DNA of 64,000 nt from Cymbomonas tetramitiformis. Lineage: Eukaryota > Chlorophyta > Pyramimonadophyceae > Pyramimonadales > Pyramimonadaceae. The stretch is taken from assembly GCA_001247695.2 (NCBI GenBank), contig LGRX02029133.1:1-64000 (forward strand), in the 5' to 3' direction. This document shows positions 1 to 11,589 of the stretch, piece by piece. Below the pieces are notes generated by a model. That model had not been told where the DNA came from, searched no databases, and saw only the letters and a program-made list of their open reading frames with translations. The translations under genes and the position numbers were made by a program. The first letter of the stretch is position 1; the number at the start of each line of letters is the position of its first letter.

Positions 1-255
1 GCATATTAGGTTTCCCTACACATCTAGCCAATAGCGAAGCACAGTGCCTAGGGTTTCCTACTAAACATTGAACCAATAAAATAGCAGCATATTAGGTTTT
101 CATGAACCTCTAGCCAATCGCAAAGCACAATGCCTAGGGTTTCCTAAACATCGGGCCAATAAAATAGCAGCATATTAGTTTTCCTAAACATCTAGCCAAT
201 AGCAAAGCACGATGCCTAGGGTTTCCTAAACATTGGACCAATAACATAGCTGCGT
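1..255. repeat. Three tandem copies of an ~85-bp unit
   Basis: Copies begin near 1, 87 and 170, each opening with GCATATTAG and containing CCTAGGGTTTCC and a CCAATA(A)AATAGC block. The unit resembles a plant telo-box (AAACCCTA) plus CCAAT motifs, but a promoter role is only speculation. The array may extend left of the window. From 256 to 460 I see only AT-rich sequence with loose TTTAGGAGA repeats and no gene. Confidence 0.7.
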
Positions 256-460
256 ATTTAAATGTGACATCGGTTTATATTGTGCCATGTTCCTAACTTT
301 TGAATTATGCGAAGTTTATATATACATTCGTCCAATCACTAATTACCCAAATTTAGGAGAACCCAATGTTAACATACAGTACGAGTTTATACTTAAGTAT
401 GTGTTCATATGACATGTTTAGGAGATTTTTAGGAGATTTTTAGGGGATTCTTAGAAATGT

Positions 461-1861
461 TTAGGTATACTTAGGAGAATAGTTGTCATAGTGTACGCAA
501 AAGCCTTGCAATTCCATGTCCCTTTCCCACCCTCGGGACATCACCACACGGACGTTCGACAACTCGTCCCCACCTGGAGTCGAGACGTCCTCAATAGCCG
601 TTGGCTTCGGGGTCTCGCTGAGCGAGGTGGTGCTCTCGGAGTTGCCACAAAATCCTCCTGCAGAGTCCAGCAAGCGCGCGAACACCTTCTTGACCAGGGC
701 CCTCACTTCCGCTGCGATAGGTGCGTCCGGTCGACGTGGTGGTGTTTCCCATGGCTGTTGGACGATCGTAAAAAACAGAAACTGCTCAGTACCTGTTTCT
801 ATATGGCAGCAATAACTACGGTCACAATACAAACAAGCCTGAACACTCACCAGCTCCACGATGTGCGTCTTCTCCGAAACATCCGCTGGTGATGGCGGTG
901 CTCGTGCTGGTGTTGTGATTGCTGCTGCTGCTGCTTTTGGTGTTGGTGGTGGTTGCGATGGTGATGGTGCTGGTGCTGGCGCTGGTGGTGTGACTGCTGC
1001 TGCTGCTTCTGGTGGCGGTGGCCAAGATCGTGCTCGTGCTCGTGTCGCAATTACTTCTGGCACCAGGCGGACGATCCTGTAATTCTCTTCTTCGAAGTCC
1101 ACGGTCTCTTCCGGCGGTTGGTCTGGCAACCGATGTGAGCAGGGCAACGCCTTCACTAGGTGCTTTTTGGAGTGATCGTGCCAAGAATGTACTTGCACCA
1201 GCGTCAAAAGAGAATTAAGAAGGGGGTCCGAATAATTCCATAGCAGCAACAACCCGGCGTCGTCGTCCGAGAAGGCAAGCTGCTGACCGTGCTCCTCGCC
1301 GTGCTTGTCGGTACAATTTTGTATACTGTATCCGTTTTTTCTGGCCCAGAGGACACACTGGTCTTCCCACGAAGCCATTGGGACCTCGCCTTGTCCGCAC
1401 TGGACGACCATCTCCGCGTCGTCTCCATCTCCCGCGTCGTCTCCATCTTCCTCGTCGTCCATCTCTTCCTTTGGCGGTCCTGCCTGCTGCTTCATGAATA
1501 TGTCAAAAAGGCCGTTACCCGCGGCCTCTACTTCAACAAGTTTCTCGCAAAATTGCTTTTGCGTCACTGACTTTAAGAACTGCCATGCTACCAAGTTGTG
1601 GTAGCACGGCGCATCGGCGGCCTTGTAGTGCGCGAAACAGTTCAGTACTCGGTCCTATGGTAAGAGAAGCTCCTTGCCACTTCCCACAAGAACACTTTTG
1701 TTTCCCGCTATGGGAAAGATCTTCGCTACATCTTCTTTCTTTAACAAGCGTTCAAGAATCGGAACGCATGCTTTGACTTCCTTGGTCCCGCTGTTTTCAA
1801 GGTCTCCCAGGCTTTGCGCCTGGAAGCCATCGCCAAAGTATGTTGTTGCTTGGGAAGACAT
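461..1861 (-). pseudogene. Unrecognised ~466-codon ORF with one in-frame TAG
   Basis: The reading frame starts at ATG (complement of 1859-1861, MSSQATTYFG...) and stays open to 461 except for one TAG at 1655-1657. Upstream of the stop are 68 codons; downstream the frame resumes with DRVLNCFAHYK and runs through an acidic stretch (EEMDDEEDGDDAGDGDDAE), a Pro/Ala-rich low-complexity linker, and a C-terminal part with several Cys. I do not recognise a domain. It is divergent from the DUF7869-like gene that starts at 2197, across a 335-bp spacer with strong palindromes, so the pair may be two genes of one mobile element. The TAG could be a decay mutation, a readthrough site or a sequencing error. 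One ATG-initiated frame is the simplest reading, because the frame matches exactly on both sides of the stop. Confidence 0.45.
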
Positions 1862-1970
1862 TGTTGTGTCGGTGAACGCGTGTAATTTTTTTGTAAGAGT
1901 TAGGTTTGTAAGAGCGTCGGCGAACTTAAATTAATTGAAGAGCGTTAACGCACAAAACAGCTGTACACGC

Positions 1971-2046
1971 GGTATCGTCGATACCGCACTACGGTATCGC
2001 ACTAGCATCCATACTAGTGCGGTGTAGGAACGCACTAGTATGGATG
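1971..2046. promoter_or_regulatory. Palindrome cluster between divergent genes
   Basis: GGTATCG-T-CGATACC occupies 1971-1985. A perfect 16-bp inverted repeat (2006-2021 and 2031-2046, CATCCATACTAGTGCG on the left) surrounds a 9-nt loop. Related pieces (GTATCGCACTAG, TAGTATCGATACTA) occur on both sides up to about 2090. The position midway between the divergent starts at 1861 and 2197 suggests a shared promoter or operator, or subterminal sites of a transposon. That role is inferred. Confidence 0.4.
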
Positions 2047-2196
2047 CCGATGCGGTATAGTATCGATACTACTGCGACACGCCATCGCGAGGCACCTAAT
2101 TATTACCGCAGCGCGCCTGTTCGTATTTTTGATTTTCAAGTGCAAAAGTTATGAAACAAAGTTTCTCGCGCCTTTTCGCAAAAGGAGCAAGGTACT

Positions 2197-5100
2197 ATGT
2201 TTTGCTCTCCCTGCTCCGATGCGGAGTCAGATAAGGAGCTTAGTTCGTCTTCTTCTTCTGACTCGGAGGATTACTACTACGAAACCGCGGAGGACTTTTT
2301 AAACAAGAAGAAGTCCGCCAAGCCACGTAAGGCTAAAAAGCCTGATCGAAAGGAAGAAGCAAAGACAACGGGATATGGGCCAAACAATATCCAGGAAAGT
2401 CTGGAGCAGATTCCGTCCCTGATGGACCCCACGAAGGACTGCAAGTGTGGGAGGAGCTGTCTGTCGCAGTTCGAGTTTCGTCCACTGCAAGCCTGCATAC
2501 ACGAGAAATCCAAGCTCGACGACCGCGCTTTCAAAGACAAGATACTTTCGGAGCTTATTGCTGCTCGGAGGTTCAAGCCTGGTTCGCACAAGCTTGAAAT
2601 ACAAACATTCGCTTGGCTAACCTTCTTGGGCAAAGCGGTACGCAAAGGATGCTTATCGAAGATTACACTTCATCCCAAAGAGCACATGGCTTAAGTGGCA
2701 TGCGAAAGTTTGTGGAGGAGACGTCTTGGAGAACGGAAGCAGGGGTAAGGCGTAGCTATATGACGACCCGCGCAACTTAAACTGGTCTTATTTTTTGGGG
2801 TACGCAGATGCAGAGAAAAAGCCGTTGGCAGAGCCACAACCTCAAAACGCCAAACTGCAAATGAATCCTGTCTGACCAGCAGACTGCTATGCCGCATATC
2901 ACCTCGGTCGTCAAGGTGTGTACGAGGTGCAGGAGACTCAGTTCCGCAAGTATCTTCGCGCTTACCTGCGCATGCATGAAATTACCATGCACAAGCGAAA
3001 GGATTGCGCAGGGAAGTGCACGACATGCGAGGTCCTAGCGAAGCAGCGCCGTGCTGTAAAGACAAGGGATGACCTGGAGGACTGGAAGACGCTTAACGCC
3101 GAGCACCGGAATGACTATCGTGTCGAGAGAGCGAGGTACAATAGCACGCGCGCTGATAGTGCGAACAAGTTCGGCCTCAGCGACTCGTTTGGCTTCGACG
3201 GAGCGGCGAACAACAACACCGTTCGCCCGCACTTCCCCGTAAATGTGAAGGCGATGAGCGACAAAGCCGGAGGTTTCTTCCACCTGCATCTGCGCAGGCA
3301 GTCGTACTGCACGGCGAGGTTTTGTGTAGGTGTCTGTTCATGCCGTGGGTCCCTGGGAAAGACGTGAACATGTGCCTCACGACGTTCAACATTCTGCTAC
3401 GGTATGTAGTGGAGAAGACTCCGCGTTTCTTCCGGCAAACTTGCCACGTGCAAATGGACGGAGCCGGATCGGAAAACTGGAACCGACATGTGTTCGGTTT
3501 CTTCAGCATCTTGGTTCACCATGGGTTGTACAAAGAGATGTACCTACACCGGTTGCCCGTCGGCCACTCTCATAACGACCTCGATGTCTATTCTGCGAAA
3601 GGCGGGTTAACCCGCCGTAACACGTTGTTACGGCGGGTTACCAATACCTAGGCATTTCTACGATATCGCGCGCGTAATCGACTTCGGGCAAAAAGTACGA
3701 ACAACAGGCGTTTATCAACCTCAAAATTACCCAAAAAACGTTGCGAGAACTCTTGACACTTTGGTCTGAGGATTGGTAATCGAGTTCGGGCAAAAAGTAG
3801 GAACAACAGGCGTTTATCAACCCTCAAAATTACCCAAAAAAAGTTGGCAGAGTTCCAGACACTTTGGGCTGCGGATTGGTCTATACCGATAGGGATGTGC
3901 TCTAGATCGAAACTTAAGGTCATAACACATAAAACTTCCGTTGAAATATTGTCACTTAGTGCCTTGGGACCACTAAGTAGCCTACGCGGAGCAACAATAA
4001 ACGAAGTTAGGGGTTAACCCGCCGTGATTTTTGGGCCAACCCGCCCTAACTTTAAACGCCATTTCAGCCCGGTGTGCCCATCCAAGTAGCAGAAATCACA
4101 GTTTCCACACACAAAACTAACTACAATAAACATTGCCAAGCATGGGTTGTATGCGATATCTCGAGTTATTAAGGATATTAGGGTGCTCGAATATCGCTCT
4201 TAGGTATTGTTAACCCGCCCTAAAATTAGTAGAATAGACATCGATGCGGCTTTTTTCGGTTTGCTGAAGATGCTGCTGTGGGGTAAGACCGCGGATAAAG
4301 AGGGCCACTGGTTCATTTCCTTGGAACAGTTGATTGCCTTTCTCTTCACGTGGAAGATCGAAACTATGAACAAGCAGACCTACGTCGTCGGCTGCAACTT
4401 GAACTTCAAGGCCTGGATCGACCCGCACTTGAACGAGGACGAGTTTGGTGGCCACGCAGGACGAAACCGTCTGGTGCATACTTGGTGCATGTACATCGCG
4501 CCGGACATGAAGGTCAGAGCGAAGTACAAGTTTGGTGACAGGTACGAGGAATGGCTACCAAGGGGCGTGGACGAGGATCCTAACCTTGGGTTTATTCTTT
4601 GTAATAATTACCCCGACGTCGACTCCGCCCCGGACTACTGTATATGGACAACCCGGAATGGAAGCGGAAGGGGCAGGGGAACAAGGTGCTGGACATGGAA
4701 AAAATAACTCGGAGCTGCCTAATGGGACTTCGCGCCGCCACGCCAGAGCTGGTGAGCCAGGAACGGCACGACGAGTTGAAGGCAACCTTCCCGTTGCCAT
4801 TGAAGGTGGAGGACGTGCAAAAGCGCAACCCCGAACGATTACCTGCGACGTGGGACCTCCCGTTGCTGCTGACTCGTGCGCATACCCGAGCTTCCACAGT
4901 CACAAGCGACTTGCTTTTAAAGGCGCGGTATACTATGGCGGAGCAGTTCAATGTTTGTTTTGACGGCGCAACACATAAACAGACAGACATGGAGAAAGAA
5001 GCCAGCAACCTGATTAATGTCCAGGAGGTCGTGGCTTTTATGCGCGAGGCCATGTATTGTACTGAGCTGATTTCCAGAAGGTAGGACAATCGTTTGCAAG

Positions 5101-6072
5101 CCGCGTGTAGCTGTCTCATATCCAGTGGCACAATCTCCTTTAACTTTATTTATACTTCCGCAGGTACGCGGACAAACACCTCCACCGCGTGTTAACTGAA
5201 CGCAACGCTGATCTGCGTGGTCTTACTACCAAGACCAAGAAGTTGGAACGCATGATCCAGCTGTTGAAGGCGGATGATGCTGGTGCGGAGGCCCCCGCAG
5301 TTCGTGCAGAGGCAAGTGTGCCTGCAAAAACTGGAAAGAGGCCTCGGAAAGAAACTCCACCTGCTGCTCGCAAGAGGTCTCAAGGCGTGCGGAGACAAAG
5401 CAGGGCCCGCAGAACATCACCCGCCTCCGAAGGCGACACCGACAGCGACAGTGGTATTCATCTGGATCTTGCTACTCGCGGCCGCCTCATGCCTGGCAGG
5501 CTGCAGCACGCAAGAAGAGGCGTGGAGGCAAGCAGCAGAAACGGCAGAAACAGCCCAGCAGCAGTGATGGCACTGATGATAGCGACGACGAGAGCTCATC
5601 CGGTCTTGACGAGTGCCTTGCTGACCGCAAGATGCGTGTCGCGCCGCAGAAGGGAAACTTGCCAGACGACTACACGTTCGAGGACATGACTCCATGCAGC
5701 TTTGCGGTGACCGTCGCAGGCGGAGAGGCCACCGACAAGTGCTGGTTCGATGTTATGCTCCCGGGGCATGGTAAATCAGTCCCACTCCATTTTGTGGAGG
5801 TGGCGGGGCGGCATGACGCACGGAAGGAAATAATCTGGCAATTCTGGTTGCCAGCACAGCAACGGAGAACGTTCGAAACGGTGGAACAACTATGTGTGGT
5901 TGGAGCTTTCGTACGGGGTCCCCGCACCCTTCGCATGAAGTGTCCATTTGATGTGAACGAGATGTTCACATGCTGGGATGACACCGCGCCTTCTATTGTT
6001 CAAGGCGGGATTCCGGCTGGTGAGGAGAAAGACGAGCTTTTGAAAGCACTAGGGGAGAACTGTGAAGAGTAG
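2197..6072 (+). pseudogene. Decayed multi-exon gene resembling DUF7869-domain proteins
   Basis: Coding pieces follow each other on the plus strand. From 2197 comes a Ser/Asp-rich N-terminus, then a Lys-rich stretch and a CKCGRSC motif. From about 2808 to 3300 comes a Cys/His region ending before HFPVNVKAM. From about 3300 to 3586 comes HVQMDGAGSENWNRHVF and LPVGHSHND. The frame resumes at 4247 (AAFFGLLKMLLWG) and runs to about 4640; 4644-5084, 5163-5450 and 5450-6072 form the C-terminal part with Lys-rich and Ser/Asp-rich linkers. The MDGAGSEN...GHSHNDLD spacing matches what I know of DUF7869 proteins (aDN..xEN...GHTHEDID), often found near transposons. The gene is broken by a frameshift near 2650, an in-frame TGA near 2873, frameshifts near 3300, 4640 and 5450, and a 650-bp insertion at 3587. 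It was probably mobile-element encoded. Start at ATG 2197 is the first in frame. Confidence 0.55.
3587..4236. mobile_element. 650-bp MITE-like insertion in the DUF7869-like gene
   Basis: The coding frame is interrupted after GHSHND. GAC(C/A)TCGATG stands directly repeated at 3577-3586 and 4237-4246 and reads as a ~10-bp target duplication. Because GACATCGATGTC is itself palindromic, the same bases can also be read as outer inverted repeats (TCGATGTCTATTCT at both ends). Inside, both ends carry GGCGGGTTAA(C) and AATACCTA in inverted orientation, and a 102-bp segment (starting 3678 and 3780) is tandemly duplicated. No coding capacity is seen. A 9-10 bp duplication would fit a Mutator-like non-autonomous element. 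Confidence 0.6.
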
Positions 6073-6831
6073 ATATGTGCAGCATTGCCATGCATGTACA
6101 CATGTGGTTGTATGGACACGCTACACTTATGGTAACACTTAGGGTTTCGCTCGCATGGGGGCCATTTCCTCCCGAATTCTGCACGTATTTGCAAGTGCTA
6201 CTATTTCAAATATATTTTGCTGTCATACTATCTTATAACACACCCCATAAGGGGTCGATTACCAAAGACCTTTGCATATGTTACCTATCCTTTGTAAATC
6301 CGTGTGATAACGTATAGGGTTTGAGGGGGTTTGGGCAAAATTTTGCCAGAAACGATGGCACATGATATATACGGTAAATAGGTGCATGTTTTTGCCGTTT
6401 TACTTTCATTTGATTACCTCCAACCTCTACCTAAAAGCAAATGCAACATTTTAGAACACTCCTCAATATGCCTAAGAGCCGCGCGTAAGAATCGTCTAAA
6501 CCCCGCTCCGTATGAGGAAAAAAACTTCCAAAATGATAGCCACCCTGTTTTTGGGCTATAGTAAGTTCATATTTGTGCAAAATAATCATATCACTAACCT
6601 TCAAAAAACTTCCAATTTAAAAGCGAATATTCCAATTTAAAGCGTTGGTCGTTATACTGGACAGTTGTTAAGTGTTGGAAGTGTGGCTGCCTTATTTGAC
6701 AGTGGCATAGTGGCAATATGTACAGTGCTTACGTGGGCACTTAGAGGATATTTATAGTGAAAGAAGCTGAGCTATTACTGAAACAATATATTCATATTCG
6801 TAGGACCACGTTGTGCACGGGTTCGCGACAG
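6073..6831. other. No gene seen; AT-rich intergenic DNA
   Basis: I find no credible ORF, RNA or repeat here, apart from short telomere-like G-rich runs (GTATAGGGTTTGAGGGGG near 6315). Confidence 0.5.
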
Positions 6832-7115
6832 CTGTCACAAACCGCGGCTTATCGTGGTACGATAGCCGGATTGTGACACTCGGGACAGTAGTCCTGGTGA
6901 CGAACACGTGACAAACGCAGCGCAGATCACGATCGTGACGTGACAGTTGGCGACAGTGTACGGAAACGCAGTTGGTGTTACACTATTTCGAGAGATATCG
7001 ATTGTAGCATATAGGACGGCGTTGCCAAGGGTGAGCAGACGCTCATTTTTGTTTTGCCTTCGCAGAGGTAGAGGAAAGAAAGAACCCTCGCTCGCAGACC
7101 GCGAAAACAGCAGTA
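6832..7115 (+). repeat. Dispersed repeat copy A (LTR-like)
   Basis: Starts TGTCACAAACCGCGGCTTAT and shares, in the same order and orientation, several blocks with 37033-37352: the GATAGCCGG/GTTGTGACACT block, GGTGACGAAC, CACGATCGTGAC, CAGACGCTC, GTTTTGCCTTCG and CAGACCGCGAAAACAGCAG. The TG start and collinear blocks fit an old LTR, but no second LTR or pol ORF can be paired with it here. Confidence 0.5.
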
Positions 7116-7234
7116 TTTATGTTGAAGTGATTTATAATATGATATTTCGTTGTGTGCGAATTGCGGTGCTTACTTGAAGTTCACTGTTTATTTTCGGTTG
7201 CCAGAACTACCTGCCAATAGTCTTTTTCACTTGC

Positions 7235-8000
7235 CTTTGGCTGTTTGGCATGTATTGGGTTTGGGTACATTCGAACCCAAACCCAATAAATCTGCCAAAG
7301 AAATGAAATGGTTGTTTCGCGCACAAGTTATCTCAGACCTTGAGCTTCAGGTAAATCGAAGATAAATTATATCTTGGCAATATGTGTGCAAGGTTTCGTG
7401 CGCTAGAACGCACGGGAAGCCCTTGGCTGTTTGGCATGTATTGGGTTTGGGTATATTCGAACCCAAACCCAATAAATCTGCCAAAGAAATGAAATGGTTG
7501 TTTCGCGCACAAGTTATCTCAGACCTTGAGCTTCAGGTAAATCGAAGATAAATTATATCTTGGCAATATGTGTGCAAGGTTTCGTGCGCTAGAACGCACG
7601 GGAAGCCCTTGGCTGTTTGGCATGTATTGGGTTTGGGTATATTCGAACCCAAACCCAATAAATCTGCCAAAAAAATAAATTGGTTGTTTCGCGCACAAGT
7701 TATCTCAGACCTTAAGCTTCAGGTAAATCGAAGATAAATTATATCTTGGCAATATGTGTGCAAGGTTTCGTGCGCTAGAACGCACGGGAAGCCCTTGGCT
7801 GTTTGACATGTATCGGGTTTGGGTACATTCGAACCCAAACCCAATAAATCTGCCAAAGAAATAAATTGGTTGTTTCGCGCACAAGTTATCTCAGACCTTG
7901 AGCTTCAGATAAGTTATATATATATATATATCTTGGCAATATGTGTGCAAGGTTTCGTGCGCTAGACCGAACGGGAAGCCCTTTGGCATGTATTGGGTTT
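7235..8000. repeat. 186-bp tandem repeat, about four copies
   Basis: The phrase CCTTGGCTGTTTGGCATG recurs at 7421, 7607 and 7793 (period 186), with diverged copies starting near 7235 and 7980. Each unit contains the inverted repeat TTGGGTTTGGGT / ACCCAAACCCAA around an 8-nt loop, and a conserved TTCGTGCGCTAGAACGCACG block that is itself palindromic. Copies differ at few positions, so the expansion is fairly recent. Confidence 0.85.
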
Positions 8001-8776
8001 GGGTACATGAAAACCCAAACCCAAAAAGCTCGCTTTGTCAAGATGCCCTTGTGTTGGCTATACTCAAAGGAAGTCCTTACGCGTAAGAGGGTGCACTTAT
8101 ATTACTATCTTCCATATCAGAACAAGGTTTCGTGCGCTACCACGCAGAAAATCCCCTCGGCTGCAAAGCTTTTCGTGTCATGGGTCAGCCCCATCTTAAA
8201 CCGCATCAACTTAGCTTGCAGTCTCGACTGCAAACGAAGCTGATGCGGTCGTGGATGGGGTCAAATGATAGCTTACAAAAGAGCTATTCTCGTGCTGAAT
8301 ATGCACATATTGGTTACGAACGTTGAAAAAATTGTCGACCTACTGTATTTTGGTTTTTTGAGGAAGGGGGTATGCGCCTTGATTAAGCAAGAGCGCTTTC
8401 GCTCACGTGTCATATCAGTTGCATATTTAGTAAGTAACGATTGAACCTGGAAATTGCCGAAACACGCGCACAAGAACCCACAGGACGTTCGCAACTTGAA
8501 CTTCGACAAGCCGTGCTCGTTCCACTACAAGCCAAGTGTCACCAATCGGGCATCTGACGGTCATTGCCTCATACAACATGATATCGGCGATCTTAATTCA
8601 AGCTTGACCGAAATTCAAGTTTTTCTGCGACTGAGTTCCAAGCGATCACTTGAAGTTTCGGGAAAAGAGAAATCTGCTGAGCCCAGCGATTCGTTCGAAA
8701 TGGACGGCAGAAACGAATTTACTCATATGGGTCATATCAATTTCAAGTGCGCTTTTGATGTCTGTGGCGGAATGTA
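8001..8776. other. No supported gene upstream of the gag-like ORF
   Basis: A 107-codon frame (8454-8777) ends directly before the gag-like ORF. It may be the retroelement leader or a frameshifted N-terminus, but it shows no recognisable domain. Confidence 0.3.
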
Positions 8777-9907
8777 GTGCTGGCTAAGGTGATCGTGGCC
8801 CTTAAGTCTGAGATCGCCACGGCTAGTCTGGACACTGATGTCTTTGACTTCGACCACCGCAATCTAGGGGTCCAGCGCTTCGTAAATGAGCTCGTTTACG
8901 ACACGCTGACCTACATCGTCGAGCCCGACACCGTGGCCTACGGCTACCTGCTCGGCACGGACTCCGTGACTGACAGAGACGGGCGACGAGCTTTGGTCGA
9001 CCTCATCAAAGGGTGCGTACCTCCTGCGGTGCGGCAGAAGCATCAATCGGAGCATTCCGCTTTGTTGTACCCCGCCCGTGTCGACCCACGGCCTATTTTG
9101 GCCATGGAGCAGCGGCTGGTTCGCGAGAACCGGGCTACTGACTGGACCCCCCACGGCTGCTACGCGCAAGGCGCAGCTGTGGGAGAGCCTTCATTCCCCG
9201 TATTCTACGCGGCGGTCAAGGTAAAATACCCGCGGCTCCAGGACTTACATGCGGCGAGCATTGCTGAGCCGTCTGACTTGGTGGCGTCTATATATGTGTC
9301 GTGGGAGCAGTGCGCAGGCGGCACCCCTGGAACCGCAGCTGCGGTGGGGGTGCCTGGCGACGAGAAGACGGACCGCGACGATATCTTGGGGAAGCTGCGT
9401 ACGAGGCTGGACAAGATTCAGGCCTTCATTAAGACGCAGCCCATGGGAGGTGCGCCGGCGGTGTTGCCCAAGAAGAACCGTAAGGGCCTCGACGGGTTTC
9501 GCGTGTTCGTCGGGAATGATTCCCGTGTGGGGTTCGACCCCGGCGCGAAGACAACATTGCCCAAGTGCCCGCGATGCCCGACGACGGGGGACGGCCACCG
9601 GTATCACGCATAGGCGGATTGCCAGCTCGGCGGGAAGCCGGGCAGCCGGCTGGCTCGCCACGGCGGCTTATTGCCACGGCCGGTGGAGGAGTGCACGGCG
9701 GAAGTGCTGCACACTCTGGCCCTGTGCCAGGTCGTGTACGAGACGGCCGCGGACAACGGCATGGATGCATTCGTGGCTGCGGTGGAGCAGCACGGTGCAC
9801 CTGCGGTGGTGAGAGCGGGGGCGACGGCCGGGGGCGTGGACGTCTGTGCCTACGGCTTCGCGGTCGAGGAGTCCGACGACTCCGAGGACGAGGGGATGGG
9901 CGTCTAG
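8777..9907 (+). pseudogene. Retroelement gag-like ORF with one in-frame TAG
   Basis: An open frame beginning right after a stop at 8774-8776, with no ATG near the front, encodes a helical region (FVNELVYDTLTYIV, RRALVDLIKGCVPPAV) reminiscent of retrotransposon Gag proteins, then a basic linker and CPRCPTTGDGHRYHA. A TAG at 9611-9613 interrupts it; the same frame continues with ADC, so the C-x2-C...GH...C pattern of a zinc knuckle spans the stop, and the frame runs to 9907 ending in an acidic tail. No protease, integrase or reverse transcriptase follows. The 5' end is probably truncated or shifted. Assignment as Gag rests on the zinc-knuckle pattern and general layout. Confidence 0.4.
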
Positions 9908-11589
9908 GACTAGCTACGGCAGCTCGTCGATCCCAAATCGGTAAGGCGGCAACCTTCGGACAAGCCTCTGTCCCGCCCGTCGAGGTACCGTCGTTCACGG
10001 GCATGGCGACTGAGCCGAAGCAGCAGGTGGTGCTGCGACATGGTGGTGCGAGTGCAACAGTGAGCGGCGTTCCTGCGGGATACGCCGCTCAGGTCAGCCT
10101 GCCGGCGGAGGAGTTCCCTGGCGGGGTTGACCTCGTGCCGTTGCGGCATCCCGTGCCGTCCACTGCTCTCGGCGCGCCTTTCTCCGCAGTGGCGTGCTCG
10201 TTTGAACAATCGGACACAGCATTCGCGGAGCTCGAGGAGAAATCCGAGCGCTCCGCCAATCGAGGAGTTATTCGTGGACTAAGATGAGGAGGAATTCCCT
10301 CCCTCAATTTTGGGGAATCATTCGTGGGAGCACCTGGCTGTGCTTCGGCAGTCCGCCCTCAACAGGTGGTGGGCTGCGGTGCTCCGCCCTTCGGCATTCG
10401 GCCGCATTTTATCATGCCGACGTGTTTTCTTGGTTTGCTAGCCTTCGGCATTGCTGGAGTCACGGCGGGCTTCGGCGACATTGGCATCAACAACATCGAC
10501 AACAACCCCTTCACCGAAGACCCGGTGATGTGTATTGGGGCAGCTTGCATCTACTCGGGGGTGGACCAATTGTCCCCCGAGACACGGCAGCTAGTGCTGC
10601 AGCTATTTGCTGAAGCATGTGGCGGTACGGCAGCAGCAGCACCTGCCACCTGGTGGTGATTGGGACCTCGAGCATGGTGGTGTGACCACCTACGATGTTC
10701 CTTGACTTTATGGATGCACACAGGTCAGGTGGTGGTGACCTGGTGTGTGGATTTTCTTTGACATCTGCGGTGTCAACAATCTTCAATTTCAAACTTCAAT
10801 CTGAGTTTTCTTCTTTTGTTACAAGTATATGGCTGGTATTAGTAGAATGCACAACCTGTTTGGCCGAATCTACATGTTTTTTTGGCTTTGCCTATAGATC
10901 AGAATTGCACAGTAGGAATGTGTTGGCCAAGTGGCATTAACTTGCCACTCCTGACCTAACTAACTGCTTGCTAGTCACCACTCTCCTGTACGGAGGTGGT
11001 GTGCCGAGATCCGGGTATTTAGGACCCAGGCAGCCCTGACAGGCAGGTCCTTGGACCCCCTGACTCAAATCTGTCCAGAGGTGGTGACCGTAGCAGTAGT
11101 GACAGTAAGAGTACGAGTAGACGAGTACCGTACTCAGTGTAGTTCCGACCGACCGACGTGCGAGGTTTTAGGTTTCTATTATCTCAGATTATCTAAACTT
11201 AACAAGTTATCCATTTCCGAAACCTGTTTCGATCCTGTATTCTAAACAACACTCCCGAGGTATACCGGCGGTATACCGCTACCTAGTCCCTCACCCTAAG
11301 TCCTAAAGCGAACCACCCTGCCCCCTTCCCCCGCCCCCACGGTGGAGGTGAGGGGAGAGGGACGGAGGGGGGACAACATCCGATTCGTTCACGATACTAT
11401 GATCAGAGCAACCGTATCATACGTTAGAAATTCCATTTCTTCTAACCCCAGACCAACCGCGTTATTCTCGAGCACCGGTGTATGGTCCAACTTCCTAATA
11501 TCCTCCGTTGCAACTTAGAACCCCCCACAAGAAAATGTTGCGTGCGCCTTGCTAAATGTACATGTGCCCAAATCTGTACGTCCCATCAT
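9908..11589. other. Non-coding or decayed flank of the gag-like ORF
   Basis: Two GC-rich frames (to 10287, and 10324-10659 with a short hydrophobic stretch) could be remains of the same element, but nothing diagnostic is seen. 10700-11589 holds no credible gene; a C-rich/G-rich stretch lies near 11310-11370. Confidence 0.35.

Noticed and set aside
461..9907. Alternative genetic code with TAG as sense (as in some ulvophyte algae)
   Set aside because: NFS1 and RPS4 end at conserved positions with TAA, and the Penelope-like and hAT ORFs appear to end with TAG, so two isolated TAGs are better explained by decay or readthrough.
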